A DNA stretch of 64,000 bases. It comes from Chrysoporthe austroafricana. Its lineage: Eukaryota; Ascomycota; Sordariomycetes; Diaporthales; Cryphonectriaceae. The DNA is taken from NCBI GenBank assembly GCA_001051155.2, contig JYIP02000007.1, positions 3,350,342 to 3,414,341 of the forward strand. The letters are read 5' to 3'. The translations under genes and the position numbers were made by a program. Shown in pieces: positions 1 to 10,479 of the stretch. Position 1 is the stretch's first letter. Every line of letters begins with the position of its first letter. A model generated the notes under the pieces. It was not told where the DNA came from and searched no databases. It saw nothing but the letters and a program-made list of their open reading frames with translations.

Positions 1-345
1 TTTGCCGCTTCCGAGCACGACGTCAAGATCGTCCTCCTGGCCTGGTGGGACCGCAAGCGCCAGGCCATTATCATCGAGAGATGGGAAGAAGAGGTCCCCG
101 CCCACCCGTCCCGCCTTGGGGCGACCAATACCCGGTCTACGGCCACCCCGGTACCTGTCTTGCAGCAGACTATTACCATTACCAGGAACCCGATAGTCCC
201 CCCGGCATTTACCGTGAGCGGCGCGCTGGTCTTGTCCTTCCGGCGTCTCTTCCTGCGCGACCCGGGCCCCGGCGAGGGCGATGTGGTTCTTACCGCGCAG
301 GAGCTGGAGGTCTATGCAGTCGTGGTATGGGACATGACAGCCTGA
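1..345 (+). CDS. 3' end of a fungal accessory protein gene (paralogue of the gene at 775)
   Basis: An open frame enters from the left edge and ends at TGA 343-345, giving about 114 C-terminal residues. The start lies outside the window. Codon use is GC-rich and there are no in-frame stops, unlike the DNA to the right. The first residues, FAASEHDVKIVLLAWW, line up with FAISDYDIKIVFL in the decayed downstream gene (about 1325-1370), so the two are tandem paralogues. Downstream come an IIIERWEEE stretch and the tail VLTAQELEVYAVVVWD. From memory, this looks like a lineage-specific fungal family whose C-terminal half has a core of the type ..IEAG.SES...DVKIVLL.., suggestive of a restriction-endonuclease-like fold; that fold is inference. 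Function is unknown. A longer frame at 45-785 is a shadow of this gene. Confidence 0.6.
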   Translation, partial: FAASEHDVKIVLLAWWDRKRQAIIIERWEEEVPAHPSRLGATNTRSTATPVPVLQQTITITRNPIVPPAFTVSGALVLSFRRLFLRDPGPGEGDVVLTAQELEVYAVVVWDMTA

Positions 346-774
346 TCATGCATATACATATACTCATTATCAAAAGTTTAATAATGCAATTTCATTTTAC
401 GTCCACGCATTCCATCTCCGACATATTCCACGTCCTCCACCGGGTCTCTCGCTATCTCGCGCTGTCTCTCGCTGCCACGGGTGGCCAGAAGTGCACTTGC
501 AGCTGTCAGCTGGGAAGGCGCGCCGTCCGTGCGCCTGGCCACTCAGCGCGCAGCATTTCATGCACTCTGTCGATCTGTTTGTTATCCTGTTGCCGATCTC
601 TTTTTCTTGATCTCCGCGGGCTGTTCTGGCATACATCACATACATACACAACCTGGCTGGCATACACATACCAGCTAACAAATAAGACACTATCACCATT
701 ACTATACACCTTTACCCACTATAGCTACTGCGTCGCCCCTGGCCATATCCGTTTCCACCCTTCCCACGTCCGTT
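346..774. other. Intergenic region between two paralogues
   Basis: About 430 bp at ordinary GC content with no coding frame that I can support on either strand. It must hold the terminator of the upstream gene and the promoter of the gene starting at 775. A pyrimidine-rich stretch (about 690-770, ACACCTTTACCCACTATAG) lies just before the ATG, as is common in fungal promoters. I see no clear TATA box. Confidence 0.4.
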
Positions 775-1474
775 ATGGCAGATAACGACAATGACGGCGT
801 ACCGATATTGCGCTTCACCATTATGGAGCGTTTCAATTATGATATGGCCCTGGCCTGCCTCGGCCCCGACCCCCCTTACGACTTGATTATCGTTACAGGT
901 ATGCACCCCTGGTCTGGTCTGGTTGGTCTCTTTCATACTGACTGGCTGCCAAGATGTCCGACCTACCGATTTCGACCGCCTGAGCAGCGAGACCGGGCAA
1001 CGACCGTATATCCGCCTGCGCCACTGTAATACCAGCGCAAGGATCCTTTTCGTTACTATCCCTACCGAATTATACGAGATTATGCATAGGAGGCTATATG
1101 GGAAAATCGGAACGAAGATTTCCGTTATGGGCTTGGAAGCGTACTGATTTTATATAAAGGCTACAATATATCGTATAAAGCCAAATACTGGGGCTAATAA
1201 TAGAAATGGCGAAAGTAATTTGTTAGGACGCTTATATCTAGAATGCGGAAAACTTACTGCCTGGCTTACTTTCATTATCGAATCTGGCTCTTCCGAGTCC
1301 TAGCAATACTTATGCCTGGATATGCAGTAATAATTTGCTATATCCGATTACGATATCAAGATCGTCTTCTTAACCTGGTAGGCCTGCTTTCTTCTTTTCG
1401 AGCTTTCGTATTGCAGCCTTATCGTATAAATATCTTTTTTCTTTTTCTTCTTCTTTTTCTTTTAAGTATCGTAA
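775..1474 (+). pseudogene. Accessory-family gene: clean 5' half, RIP-mutated 3' half, cut by a copia LTR
   Basis: Exon 1 is 775-898, an intron is 899-953, and exon 2 runs on from 954. Splicing gives MADNDNDGVPILRF..., continuous to GLEAY and a TGA at 1145-1147. Reading on in the same frame past that TGA still gives recognisable protein: LTFIIESGSSES near 1265-1300 and SDYDIKIVFL near 1332-1361. The second segment matches the paralogue at 1-345. So the gene did not originally end at 1147; the TGA and the later TAG/TAA codons look like mutated Trp/Gln codons. A CT-rich stretch follows, and the copia LTR begins at 1475, so the last 70 or so codons are missing. Exon 1 and the first half of exon 2 look unmutated, so the switch to AT-rich codons happens inside the gene. 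Function unknown; a PD-(D/E)XK-like fold is only a guess. Confidence 0.7.
899..953 (+). other. Spliceosomal intron, 55 bp
   Basis: The intron starts GTATGC and ends CCAAG. A branch-point-like TACTGAC lies about 17 bases before the acceptor. Removing it joins exon 1 to exon 2 in frame and restores a continuous protein (…LIIVT then DVRPTDFDRL…). The size and signals are typical of filamentous ascomycetes. Confidence 0.75.
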
Positions 1475-2246
1475 TGTTGGCTGGGCTTAATTACGTACGT
1501 AATAACTGGGTTTGATTTGCTGTCTTTTATTATATCTGTCTAGAAGGAAAGAGGGAAAGAAAGCCGTAAGCAATAGCTAGAGCGTAGAAATGGCTTTGCC
1601 CTAGCATACGGGCCATATTCTGGCCCGTCCCTATATGTCAGAATGAATAGCTCTGGCTGTCCTATACTGGCTATCCTATATTGGCAGTCTTTTCTTTTCT
1701 TATAATGCTCTCTCTTTTCCCCTTTATAGCCTATTTACGAATCCTTTTATATGAACCGTAAGCTAATTGCGATCGATAAGGCATTCTAATGCTCTATTTA
1801 GTATTGCTTTAATAAGAATATCGGTTAGGTTATTGTTATTATTAATCTATCGTATTTCTGCAATTTCGTATTGCTTGTATAATTGCTTGAGCGCTATTAT
1901 ATTAATTATAAAGCGCTTCTTTTTAGTTATTTCAAACTTGATAAGGCATTCGTATAGCGAATACGAATCTGTATATATGATTAAAGGGATTGTAAGAAAC
2001 GATAGCTATTTTCTAATTATTTTTAAAGTTATAGCAAAAGCTATGCCGATATTAATCCCGTTTACTATTTTATATATTTTAAAAGCTAGAACGTTTTGTA
2101 TAATGTTATAAATTGTAAATGCTATTTTAAAAGCTTTTTCGTTAATAAAGGTAATTAAGAAGTTTAATTAAGAATTTAAGTTTTAATTATTAACAAACGA
2201 GCCGTTTATAAAGATTATTAATTTCGCTTTAATATTATAACTTAAT
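1475..2246 (-). mobile_element. Ty1/copia fragment: 3' LTR and end of RNase H
   Basis: Read on the minus strand, this is the 3' end of a copia element. The LTR spans about 1475-1708 and aligns with the LTR at 4537-4776: both begin TGTTRGCTRGGC, keep a TACGTACGT and an AGAAGGAAAG/TGGAAGGAAAG block, and end near the CTATACTGG…GGCAGTCTTTTC motif. A purine tract (AAAGGGGAAAAGAG on the minus strand) sits just inside it. The coding part (about 1760-2240) holds the decayed RNase H segment equivalent to the YTDSYSLYECLIKLG block of the second copy; here DSYSLYE is still readable. Homology stops near 2246 with no 5' half, so this is a truncated copy. Its insertion or deletion removed the 3' end of the gene at 775. 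Confidence 0.7.
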
Positions 2247-2346
2247 ATGCAAAACCAGAGTATAGCATTAAAAAACGGATTATATAGTATAAGGAATTTC
2301 AGACTTTATAAGGAATTTAACGAACGTTTATATAAGCAAAAGATAG
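2247..2346. other. Unassigned AT-rich spacer
   Basis: About 100 bp between the point where copia homology stops and the start of the next LTR. I recognise nothing in it. Confidence 0.3.
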
Positions 2347-2900
2347 GGTTATAAACGGTTATTTAAATTATTAAGTAAATAAAGTAAATATGCTTATTAT
2401 AGTTATTAAATAAGCAAAATAAGCGCATTGAAAAGCTAAATATATAAGAATAGAATATTTACTTAATAGATTATTATAGCTTTTCAATTATAAATTTAAA
2501 TATTATTTTACCTTTAAAGTAATAGCTTTATAACTTATAAATACTTGCATTTGAAAAACTCTTTAATTATTTCCTTATTTATTAAAGATTATATTTAATA
2601 TTATATTTATTAATATAAACTTGTTAACTTTATAATATATTTAAGAGATTGCTATAGCATTTATAATATTTTTACGACTTTTATTTAAATACGGTTTAAT
2701 ATATACCTTTTAAGCAATAAGGAAATACAATAGCTTTTTAAATACTTATTTTATTTAATACAGAATGCAATTCGATTCTTTAAGAAATCGTAAAAGCTTT
2801 CTAAAAATGCATTCGATAACTTAAACAAGCAATTAATATTAAAACTTATAAAATAAATAAATTAATTATTTATAAAGAAAATAAAAGAATTCTTTAATCT
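2347..2900 (+). mobile_element. Chromovirus 5' end: LTR, leader and start of gag (truncated)
   Basis: The LTR occupies about 2347-2668: it starts GGTTATAAAC (family form TGTTATAAACC) and ends CATTTATAATA (family form TTCATAACA). It is followed by the same leader as the copies at 17731 and 58544, and then by the start of gag in a decayed frame (about 2760-2850). The piece ends at 2900, where an LTR in the opposite orientation begins, which suggests that the reverse element inserted into this gag. The rest of this copy is not adjacent on the other side. Confidence 0.65.
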
Positions 2901-3427
2901 TATTATAAACGCTATAGCAATCTTAAAATATATTATAAAGTTAAAAGGTTTATACTAATAAAAGCAGTGCTAAATATAAGGCTTAAATATAGAAACGTCT
3001 TAATAAAATATCGCAATATTTATAAGCTTAGAACGGCTATTATTTAAATAATGCTTAAAGTCTAAATACTACTTAAATTTATAACTGAAAAGCTATAGCA
3101 ATTTATTTAATAAATATTCTATCTTTATATATCTAGCTTTTTAATCGGAATAGCTTGGATAGCTTAGCTATCTTTTAAAATAGCTTAAATAGCTTAGCTA
3201 TCTTAGCTAATCTAACTTTAACCTTTATTTATGCAAGCATTATTAAGTTTTTTCGTAAAGCTTAAAAATCTTAATACCGAATAAGCTATTTCGGGTAGCT
3301 TATATGCCGTACTTTGGATTGCATATCGGTTTATAATATTATCCCTTTCCTATCGGTTATTATCTTTAATAATCTTTTATAAATTTCTTTAAAGGCTTTC
3401 GGCTATTATTTATACTTTCTTAATTAA

Positions 3428-3962
3428 GATATCTAATAAAATTAGAAAATCGAAATCCTCTTTTCATTCTAATAAAGATAAATAACGCGCCGCCTTATTG
3501 TTTCGTATTATTTCTTGCATTATAGAAATGCGTTCTTATTCTTATTGCAATTGCTTGGGTTTTGAATTTTATACCGTATCTGAGACGGATTCTATTCGTT
3601 ACTTTTGGTACATTCAGTATAATTGATCGAAATGCGATATATTAGAACCCATTAACGCGGCAAAGCTCTTGTATATTTCGAACTAATATTAGAAGTTGGG
3701 AAACGAAATCGAAAAGCTCGAAAAACGATTAATGCGCTTGTGCAAGCAGAAACGGTTATAACAGGAACGAATAATGCGAGCGTTTTATCGTAATTTATCT
3801 AATCTGGAAGATCTTGAGCGCATAGAAGCGGAAAAGGCTAAAGAGCGTTATAAAGCCGAGGCTAAGCGTTATATCGCGGAACCTCTAATTCCTGAAAGTT
3901 TTTTTCTTAAAAGTTTTAATTTAGATAATGCTTTGCAACAATTGGGGTTAAAAATCGATTAG
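3428..3962 (+). pseudogene. Chromovirus accessory gene, copy 1 (cysteine-rich, coiled coil)
   Basis: A decayed plus-strand frame opposite to pol. The probable original start ATG is now ATA (about 3428). The frame carries a Cys cluster around RSYSYCNCLGFEF (about 3527-3565), then …DSIRYFWYIQYN and KCD. Several Tyr residues sit where the 31787 copy or the 9830 copy has Cys, as expected from G-to-A change. After that come a charged helix (LGNEIEKLEKRLMRL), the conserved block LSNLEDLERIEAEKAKE and a tail IPESFFLKSFNLDNALQQLG. The last 62 codons (3774-3962) are still open. It is homologous to the genes at 9830 and 31787. Probable role unknown; the CxxC…C pattern suggests zinc binding. Confidence 0.6.
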
Positions 3963-4089
3963 TCGGTATTTGATTTAACTATCGGGTCCGAATTTATAGT
4001 TAGTCTTTTTAATTCTAATCCCTTTTTTAATTAATCGGTAAATTATTTTAGCTGATTGTTTAGCAAGTTCCGTTAGCTAATTTCATTAA

Positions 4090-4330
4090 TAGCTATTTTT
4101 TTTAATAATTTTCAAGTGTTTATTATATATTGCTTAAATCTTTAATTGGTTCTTAGCTATTTTTGCTAGAATAATAGCTTTTCTATTTGATTAAGTATTT
4201 TCTATATGCTATTAATTTTTAATATTTAAAGATTTGTTCGACTTTATATTCTAATTCGTTACTTTCAACTTATATTGTTTTATTTATTTTAGTTATCTTA
4301 AATACTAATTCGAGAAACGAAATCTGGAAT
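4090..4330 (-). pseudogene. Decayed chromodomain of the chromovirus pol
   Basis: On the minus strand the frame reads FLELVFKITKINKT, then LEYKVEQIFKY, then YRKYLIK, stop, KSYYSSKNS. This is the chromodomain pattern E-Y-x-V-E-x-I-L…YLVKWKGY seen at the C-terminus of chromovirus integrases, where it directs insertion through binding to modified histone tails. The aromatic-cage Trp after YLIK has become a stop. The same domain is visible at 10480-10670 (Trp kept) and 32470-32680. Confidence 0.6.
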
Positions 4331-4536
4331 ACTAGATAAATTTTTATTCTATAAAGTAGTGCAAATTCGAAATTAATATCTGAAACCTTTTTCAGAATTT
4401 TAAATAAGCCGAGTTTGTTATAATTTAATAAGTAAGAAGGTTTTATTATTTTAATATATTCCTTTTATCGAACGAAATAGATTTTATTCTTTTCTTATAG
4501 AATTAATCTTTCAATCCTTTTAGAATTAGCGTATTT

Positions 4537-4776
4537 TGTTAGCTAGGCCTTATACGTACGTATATATGGATCGTAAAGGTTATTATCGTTATATTGCTTT
4601 TTTTTTTGTTATATATTTATCTGGAAGGAAAGCCGTCGTTCCGTCCGAACGAAAAGGGGCTAGCTGCCCTAAGCCTTTAATATACGAACTATTTAGCAGT
4701 CCGTATACTAATAGGCTTTAAGCCCTTTTCCATTATTATAGTAATCCTATACTGGCAGTCTTTTCTTTCTGCAATA
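4537..4776 (-). repeat. Copia 3' LTR
   Basis: About 240 bp. The outer end is TGTTAGCTAGGCC and the inner end is GCAATA (minus strand TATTGC, probably from TGTTGC). A purine-rich tract (GGAAAGGAAGC, minus strand) lies just inside. It aligns with the LTR at 1475-1708. Confidence 0.6.
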
Positions 4777-7700
4777 GCTTCCTTTCCAGGCCCTTTTTCA
4801 AGGCCTTTCCAGGCCCCTTAAAGCCTTTCCACGTATCTTTCCATACGGATTTTCAGCTCGTTATTATTAATAAGGCGTTTTAAAGCTCTGTTAAGCGTTA
4901 CTTTTATCAGAGCGTCTGCCGAGTTATCCTCGCCGTTAATCTATTATATTTCTGCTATTTTACGGCATTCGTACGATTAATAAAAGGCTATAATATCGAC
5001 CATTAAGCGTTTTTCTTTTGTTATACCTAGCTTGATAAGGCATTCATATAGCGAATACGAATCCGTATAAATAATTAAAAGGATTGCTAATAATGAAAGC
5101 TATATTGCTATTATCTTTAAGGTTATAGCTAAAGCTATATCCATATCGATACCGTTTACTATTCCGTATATTTCGGAAGCGAGAATATTCCGAATAATTC
5201 GCTTGTATTTTATCGAATTCTAATAGACTAAATTGCTATAAATAATAAATATCGTATCTATAGCTTTTTCGTTAATAAGGGTTATAATAAAGCTTAGTTA
5301 AGAGCTTAAGTCTTAATTATTCGCAAAAGATTTATCCGCGAAGATTATCAGTTTCGCTATCGCAATATCGATAGAGATATATCGCAATCCGCGCTATACG
5401 TTATCGATTTGCTATGCTAGGCGCTTATTGAGCTTCGTATAATCGTTCTCGTTAAGTAATCGTGCTTAAGCAGTTATTAAGAGGTCGAAAGAAGCTTCTG
5501 GTTGGCATATCGAAGCTATATAAGCTTTCCTGGCATATTATTCGAAGTATTGCTAAGCGCGGTCCGGTATTTTAATATCGATTTCGTAAATCTTTGCTAC
5601 TTATTCTTTTTGCCTTATTTATAAGCCGTTTTCGTTAAAGGTTAGCTTAGTTTTGTTAAAATCGATAAGAATGCTTTTCGTTAATTTTGTTTTCGGCTTT
5701 GCATGCAATTATGCCTTTTCAAGCTTCTTTTCTTCTTTCGATAAGAATTCTAAGATTACTAGCATTAGCGTATCGTTTATTTATATGCTTATTAGCACAA
5801 ACGAATTATTTTCTGCTATAAAGAAATACGGGTTATATATTAAAAGGGTTATTCTAAGCTTTATTTTATAATATATTTAATATATCGTAAATTAATAAAT
5901 ATCCGTTTTAGCAATGCTATATAAAGGCTTAATAACCCGTATAATTGTTTTTTTCAAGTATTTCTTTTTTAATTCTTTTAAGAATAAAGCTAAAATAGTC
6001 TTAAAAAAGTTCGTTTGCAATTGAAAGTATGCTTGGGTAATATCTTTTAGTTTTATTTATATTATGCTTTTAATTATTAGCGCTAATATAATAGCTAATA
6101 TTAAGCATTAGCTTATATATTAGATTGTAAGCGATTAAGTAAGAATAGCATTTTTGCTATTATCGTTATAGCTTTGGATAATAAAGCGAGATTTCTTATA
6201 TGGCTTATCCGTTTTCCTTTTGATTTCTTATATTATTTTCGATTTGAAAAAGCGTTCGTAGCCGTGCTTGCCCTTATCGTATTTCTCGAAATTGAAAATA
6301 TTATATTCGATAAAGTCGTTAATTTCTTTCTAGTCTAATTTTTCGAAAGGCTTTCCAAGGATTATAATAACTCTATCCGCGCATAGCTTAAACGATAAGT
6401 CGTACTTTATACATTCTTTATTTGTCAAGAAAGCTCTTATTGTCGAAATTTTAGCCAGATTGGCTATTCTAATGCTTTTTTGCTTATTCTTTAAGCCTGG
6501 AAAGCGTCTTTTTCGTTATGGCTATAAGGCTTCGAACGTTATAACGATTTCTGGTTCGATAGGGTTTTCGTTATTCTTATTTTGCAGTTCAGCTATATTC
6601 TCGTTATTCTCTATTCCTCTTTGCTTTCGGTAATACGGCTGGATAATAATCGAACGGAAAGTTATCGGCCTGTTAATTATATCGATAGTAATATTATAGC
6701 TTTCGATAATTAATATTTTGTACGGCTTTTGCTATTCTTTTTTCTCTTTCTAAACTCAGATTTCGCTTTATAATAATAGCGATATAGTAATTTCGGTAAA
6801 CAAGCTGTTTTTTGTATTTAGTATATCGTATATTTATCGTTTTGCTATTAGCTTCTTGAATGCCGCTATTATCTTTCGAACTGTTTTAGCTCGCTTAATT
6901 ATAAATAAAGAAGAAAATAAGTCGAAATTCATTCGTAAGTATATTCCGAAAACGAAGAAAGTTAATATAAAGCCGTTAAGGCTTGCTATATCGTTTATAG
7001 CCTTAACAGTTATTTGAAAAACCGCTTTGTCGGTTGCTTAATTTGCTAGCTTAACATAAAAGATTTCGAATGCTTATTTGAAAGGCGCGTAATAGCATTC
7101 GATTTTATTAACCGATTAATGCATTTCTATAAGGATTTATTTATATATTATCCTTATTATTTTCGCTTCTTTTCGGAATTCTATTAAAGCGAAATTAATG
7201 CTTATATTATAAGTAATATAGTTAAAAAGGTTTTGACAAGTATTAATCTAAAGCATCCTAAAAGCTTTCCAAATATTTTTTGCCGAGATAAATAAAAGGA
7301 AATGCATTCTTTAGAAAGCTATAAATGCATTAATTATATAGAAAACTGGTCTCTTATTTAAATGCAATACGTTTATAAAGATTTTATAATTAAATTCTTT
7401 ATCGTTTTTTAAAATAAACTTAAATCGTTTCGGTAATAAGCTATTTAGCTAGCAGTAATAGCAGAATTTCGTAATAGCTTTTAAGAACGTTCGATCGGTA
7501 TTATTATGCCTTGCTTTTTCGAAAAGGCAGTATAAGCATTTAGCCGTAAAATATTTAAAATATCGATAGAAGCGTTATAGCTTTATTTCGTTTAAAAAGA
7601 TATTCTTTTCTTTATCCTTATTAAAGAAGAATTACGGATGCCTTTATTTGCGAATTATTAATATGCTAATATTGCTTTTTATTAGCTTATTAGCAATATT

Positions 7701-9301
7701 ATTGAAATAGATTTCCAGGCAATCCATATCGGCTAAATATAGCAGGAAAAGCATAAATATTTCGAATACGTAAAACGTAATCGTTCTTATCGGTATTTTG
7801 AAATCGATAGAGCTAATTAAGGATGCGGTTATTCCTTTTCCGAACTTTATTATAGCTTTTCTAGCTGCTAAAAAATCTATCTAAAAAGATAAGATTTCGT
7901 ACTGGAAAGCGAAATATTAGTCTTTGCTCGCTATTAATATTATTGCTGCTCTTATATTAAGCAATATGCTTTGAAAATAGCAATAAAAATAGCAGTTTTC
8001 GATAATAAATTAATTTGCTAAAGTTTTTAGGATTTTGATAAAAATATCGTTACTTATTAGCTAATAAAGAAAAGCTCGGTCGGTTAAGTATTAAATAATA
8101 ATAAGGCTTTCTATATTATTCTTATTTTTTATTTCGTTATAATTCTCGTCTTTTTCCGTATTAAGCTTATTACTTTTATATTATATTAAGAAAATATTAA
8201 AATCGGTTATCGGAATGCTTATAAGCTAATAATGGATTATATATTATATACGAGCTCGTTTTCGTTTTTCTAGAAAGTATTTTGTTAATTAATACTTTTT
8301 GCAATTATAAATAAAGCATTTCTTTAGCTTTTATCGGATTAGCTATTCTAAACTATTTCGTTATCTTAAACTATTTCATTTACGGAAGCTCTTTCGGCCT
8401 TTTCGGTTATTATTATAATAGCAATCGAAATAATAATGCTCGAAACTATTTAGGAAAAAAGTATTCGGCTTTAATACCGAGTTTAGGAATATTTTAATCG
8501 ATAAACGGAAATTAGTATAAAGCTTCTCGTAAATATATACTGGTTTGAAAAAGGCTATTTTAAGCTTTAAGACATTTCGGTATATTATAATAATTGCTAT
8601 TCTTAAAATATCTTTTTCTTGATAATTAAAGCTTAATATTTGCTAATAAAGCTAAAGCTTATCTAATAGCAAGCAGAGGATTTCGCAAAGCTTTTTCTCA
8701 AGGTTTTCTTAATATATCTTGAAAAACGTTATTATTATCTAGTCCGTATAATAATAATAATAGTTTATTTCCGTATCGAAATATAAATAATATTTCTTTG
8801 TTTATTTAATAAAGATTTAAAGGAATACGGTATAGAATTAGCTTGGCTAAATATTAATATAATAGCATATATTGAAAAAGAATATTATTTTATTATCGAA
8901 TAAGTTATACGGCTTGCTTGTATATCTTTTCTCTTTTTCGAAGTTTTTCGTAAATATATTTATTTTCTAAGTTTCGAAATGTTTATTCGGCATTATTTAA
9001 AAAGAGAGCATTCGGTAAGAATTATAATGCTAAGGCTTTAATAATGCCTTATATATTTCTTGCTAGTATAATAATATCAGTAAAATATTCGAAAGAAATA
9101 ATTTCGTACTTTTTATCGTTTTCTGTTATATATTCGAAAGTATAAAAAAGCTTATTTATTATGCTAGTATCTTTAAATATATTTATAGTATTTGCATTCT
9201 CGATTATATTCCCGAACTCGTAATTATTTCTTTCGAGCTTTATTCGAAAGCTTATTATTTCTAATATGCTCGGCATTCCGGTATAAAAGCTATTGCTATT
9301 A
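4537..9301 (-). mobile_element. Ty1/copia retrotransposon, 5' truncated, heavily RIP-mutated
   Basis: Minus-strand element of about 4.8 kb. The 3' LTR is about 4537-4776 (starts TGTTAGCTAGGCC). Reading from right to left, I see a possible gag region (about 8300-9280, including an open frame 9049-9276), a decayed protease to gag-pre-integrase stretch with FFFNKDKEKN and a FCYYC motif (about 7440-7700), the integrase core (FKFILKNDKEFNYKIF and ISAKNIWKAF, about 7260-7440), reverse transcriptase (about 5500-6700) and RNase H (IYTDSYSLYECLIKLG near 5040-5090, INGEDNSADALIKV near 4890-4940). The order protease, integrase, RT, RNase H is diagnostic of copia. There is no second LTR before the chromovirus LTR at 9302, so the 5' end is lost. 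In-frame stops are TAA or TAG. Confidence 0.8.
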
Positions 9302-9740
9302 TATTATAAACGCTGCAGCAATCCTAAGATAAACTGTAAAGTCAAAAGGTTTATATTAGCAAGAGCGGTATTAAATATAGCCTTGAATACCGGAAAACTT
9401 TATTTAATAAATATTCGCAATATTTATAAACTTATAAGGCTATTACTGGGATATATAATAGGGTCCAAATAATACTTAGATTTACGACTGAAAAGCTATA
9501 GTAATTTATTTAATAGATATCCTATCTTTATATATTTAGCTCTTTAGTTTTGGATCGATAAGTTCTTATATCGAATCTATCGATCCTTTTGGATCGATAT
9601 TAATCCTATTAATCCAGACTAACTTTAACCCTAAATTACGTAAATAATTATAAGGTTTTTCAAGAGAATCCGGCAATAAAGCATTATATCAAACTTCTTT
9701 TCCTTGTTATGCAATCTAGTTTCCTAATTGGATTATAATA
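9302..9740 (-). repeat. Chromovirus LTR (left end of the 9302-16205 element)
   Basis: 439 bp. It starts TATTATAAACGCTGCAGC and ends GGATTATAATA. It contains the family core ACTGAAAAGCTATAG, a variable block with GGATCGAT and ATCGATCC palindromes (about 9550-9600), and AACCCTAAATTACGTAA. Confidence 0.75.
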
Positions 9741-9829
9741 TTATCCCCCCTTTTATCGGTTATTATTTTCAATAATCTTCCGTAAGTTTCCCGGAATCTC
9801 TTCCTTGCTATTATAATTTCCTGATCAGG

Positions 9830-10387
9830 ATATCTAATAAAGTTATTAATTCTCGTATAACGAAATTTTCAAAAGCTAAATAAAAAGCTTCTCTCTTTCG
9901 TACCGTAGCTTCGTTTAAGCCTATTATGCTTATGCCTTATTCTTATTATAAGTCTTACGGGCCGGAAAAGGAATGTCGCTTATTAAATTCCAAATCTTCT
10001 TGCTATTTATCATGCGTCCGTTTAGGTTTTGCGAATTATAATATTCGGGAGCTTTTTCTTATTTAGCTAGATCGCATTACTGTTAAATACTAGCAATTCG
10101 AAACCGAGCTTAAAGCTATAGAAAAGGAAGCAGCAATATTGAATGCTTATATCTTTCGTTAACGGAAGCTAAAATATAAGTAATATAATAAGATAATACA
10201 GGCTGTTTATTATAGAATCGATAATATTAAAGAATTGGAAAAGTTAGAAGCGGAAGAGGCTGCGGAAGAATATCGCAAGGCCGAAGCTGAATGCTGCGTT
10301 TCGGAAGCTTTGGTTCCCGAAAGTCCTCTTCCTAAGAATTTTGATTTGGATGCTATCTTATAGCAATTCGGTCCCGATATCGACTAG
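9830..10387 (+). pseudogene. Chromovirus accessory gene, copy 2 (cysteine-rich, coiled coil)
   Basis: Plus-strand decayed frame opposite to pol. The likely start is now ATA (about 9830, ISNKVINSR…). The Cys cluster begins at MPYSYYKSYG (about 9929), followed by KECRLL and SSCYLSCVRLG (about 9975-10020). Next come a helical segment (FETELKAIEKEAAIL), the conserved block IDNIKELEKLEAEEAAEEYR (about 10208-10270) and the acidic tail LVPESPLPKNFDLDAIL, stop, QFGPDID (ends 10387). Four in-frame TAA/TAG codons sit before the last one. It aligns along its whole length with the copies at 3428 and 31787, which argues that it was once a real protein-coding gene. It reads from the 3' LTR side inward and converges on pol. 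Confidence 0.65.
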
Positions 10388-10479
10388 TTCGTTATTGATT
10401 TGATTGCAAAGTACGAAACCGTACCGGGTCTTTCCGATTATTCTTCCGGCTAGCTAATTAATTGCTTTCTTTAATACTT

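Larger units (their letters stand above)
2901..4536 (-). mobile_element. Chromovirus 3' end: LTR, accessory gene, chromodomain (cut by copia)
   Basis: The minus-strand element reads leftwards. Its 3' LTR is 2901-3338 (outer end TATTATAAACGC, inner end GGTTTATAATA), with a short polypurine tract (GGAAAGGGATAA, minus strand) just inside. Next come the opposite-strand accessory gene (3428-3962), the decayed chromodomain (about 4090-4280) and the C-terminal part of the integrase region up to 4536. There the sequence jumps to a copia LTR, whereas the equivalent DNA at 10916 and 32907 continues smoothly, so copia interrupted this copy. The remaining 5' part is not found on the far side of the copia relic. 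Heavily RIP-mutated. Confidence 0.7.

Noticed and set aside
45..785. 246-codon open frame on the plus strand
   Set aside because: It overlaps the real C-terminal frame of the upstream gene and then an intergenic region; its composition (long Ser/Tyr/His/Cys-rich tail) is not protein-like.
1243..1515. 90-codon open frame
   Set aside because: It is a shadow of the decayed gene frame at 775-1474 and runs into the copia LTR at 1475.
2000..9000. Mitochondrial or organellar DNA because of extreme AT content
   Set aside because: The reading frames are copia and gypsy proteins with RIP-type stops; no mitochondrial genes are present.
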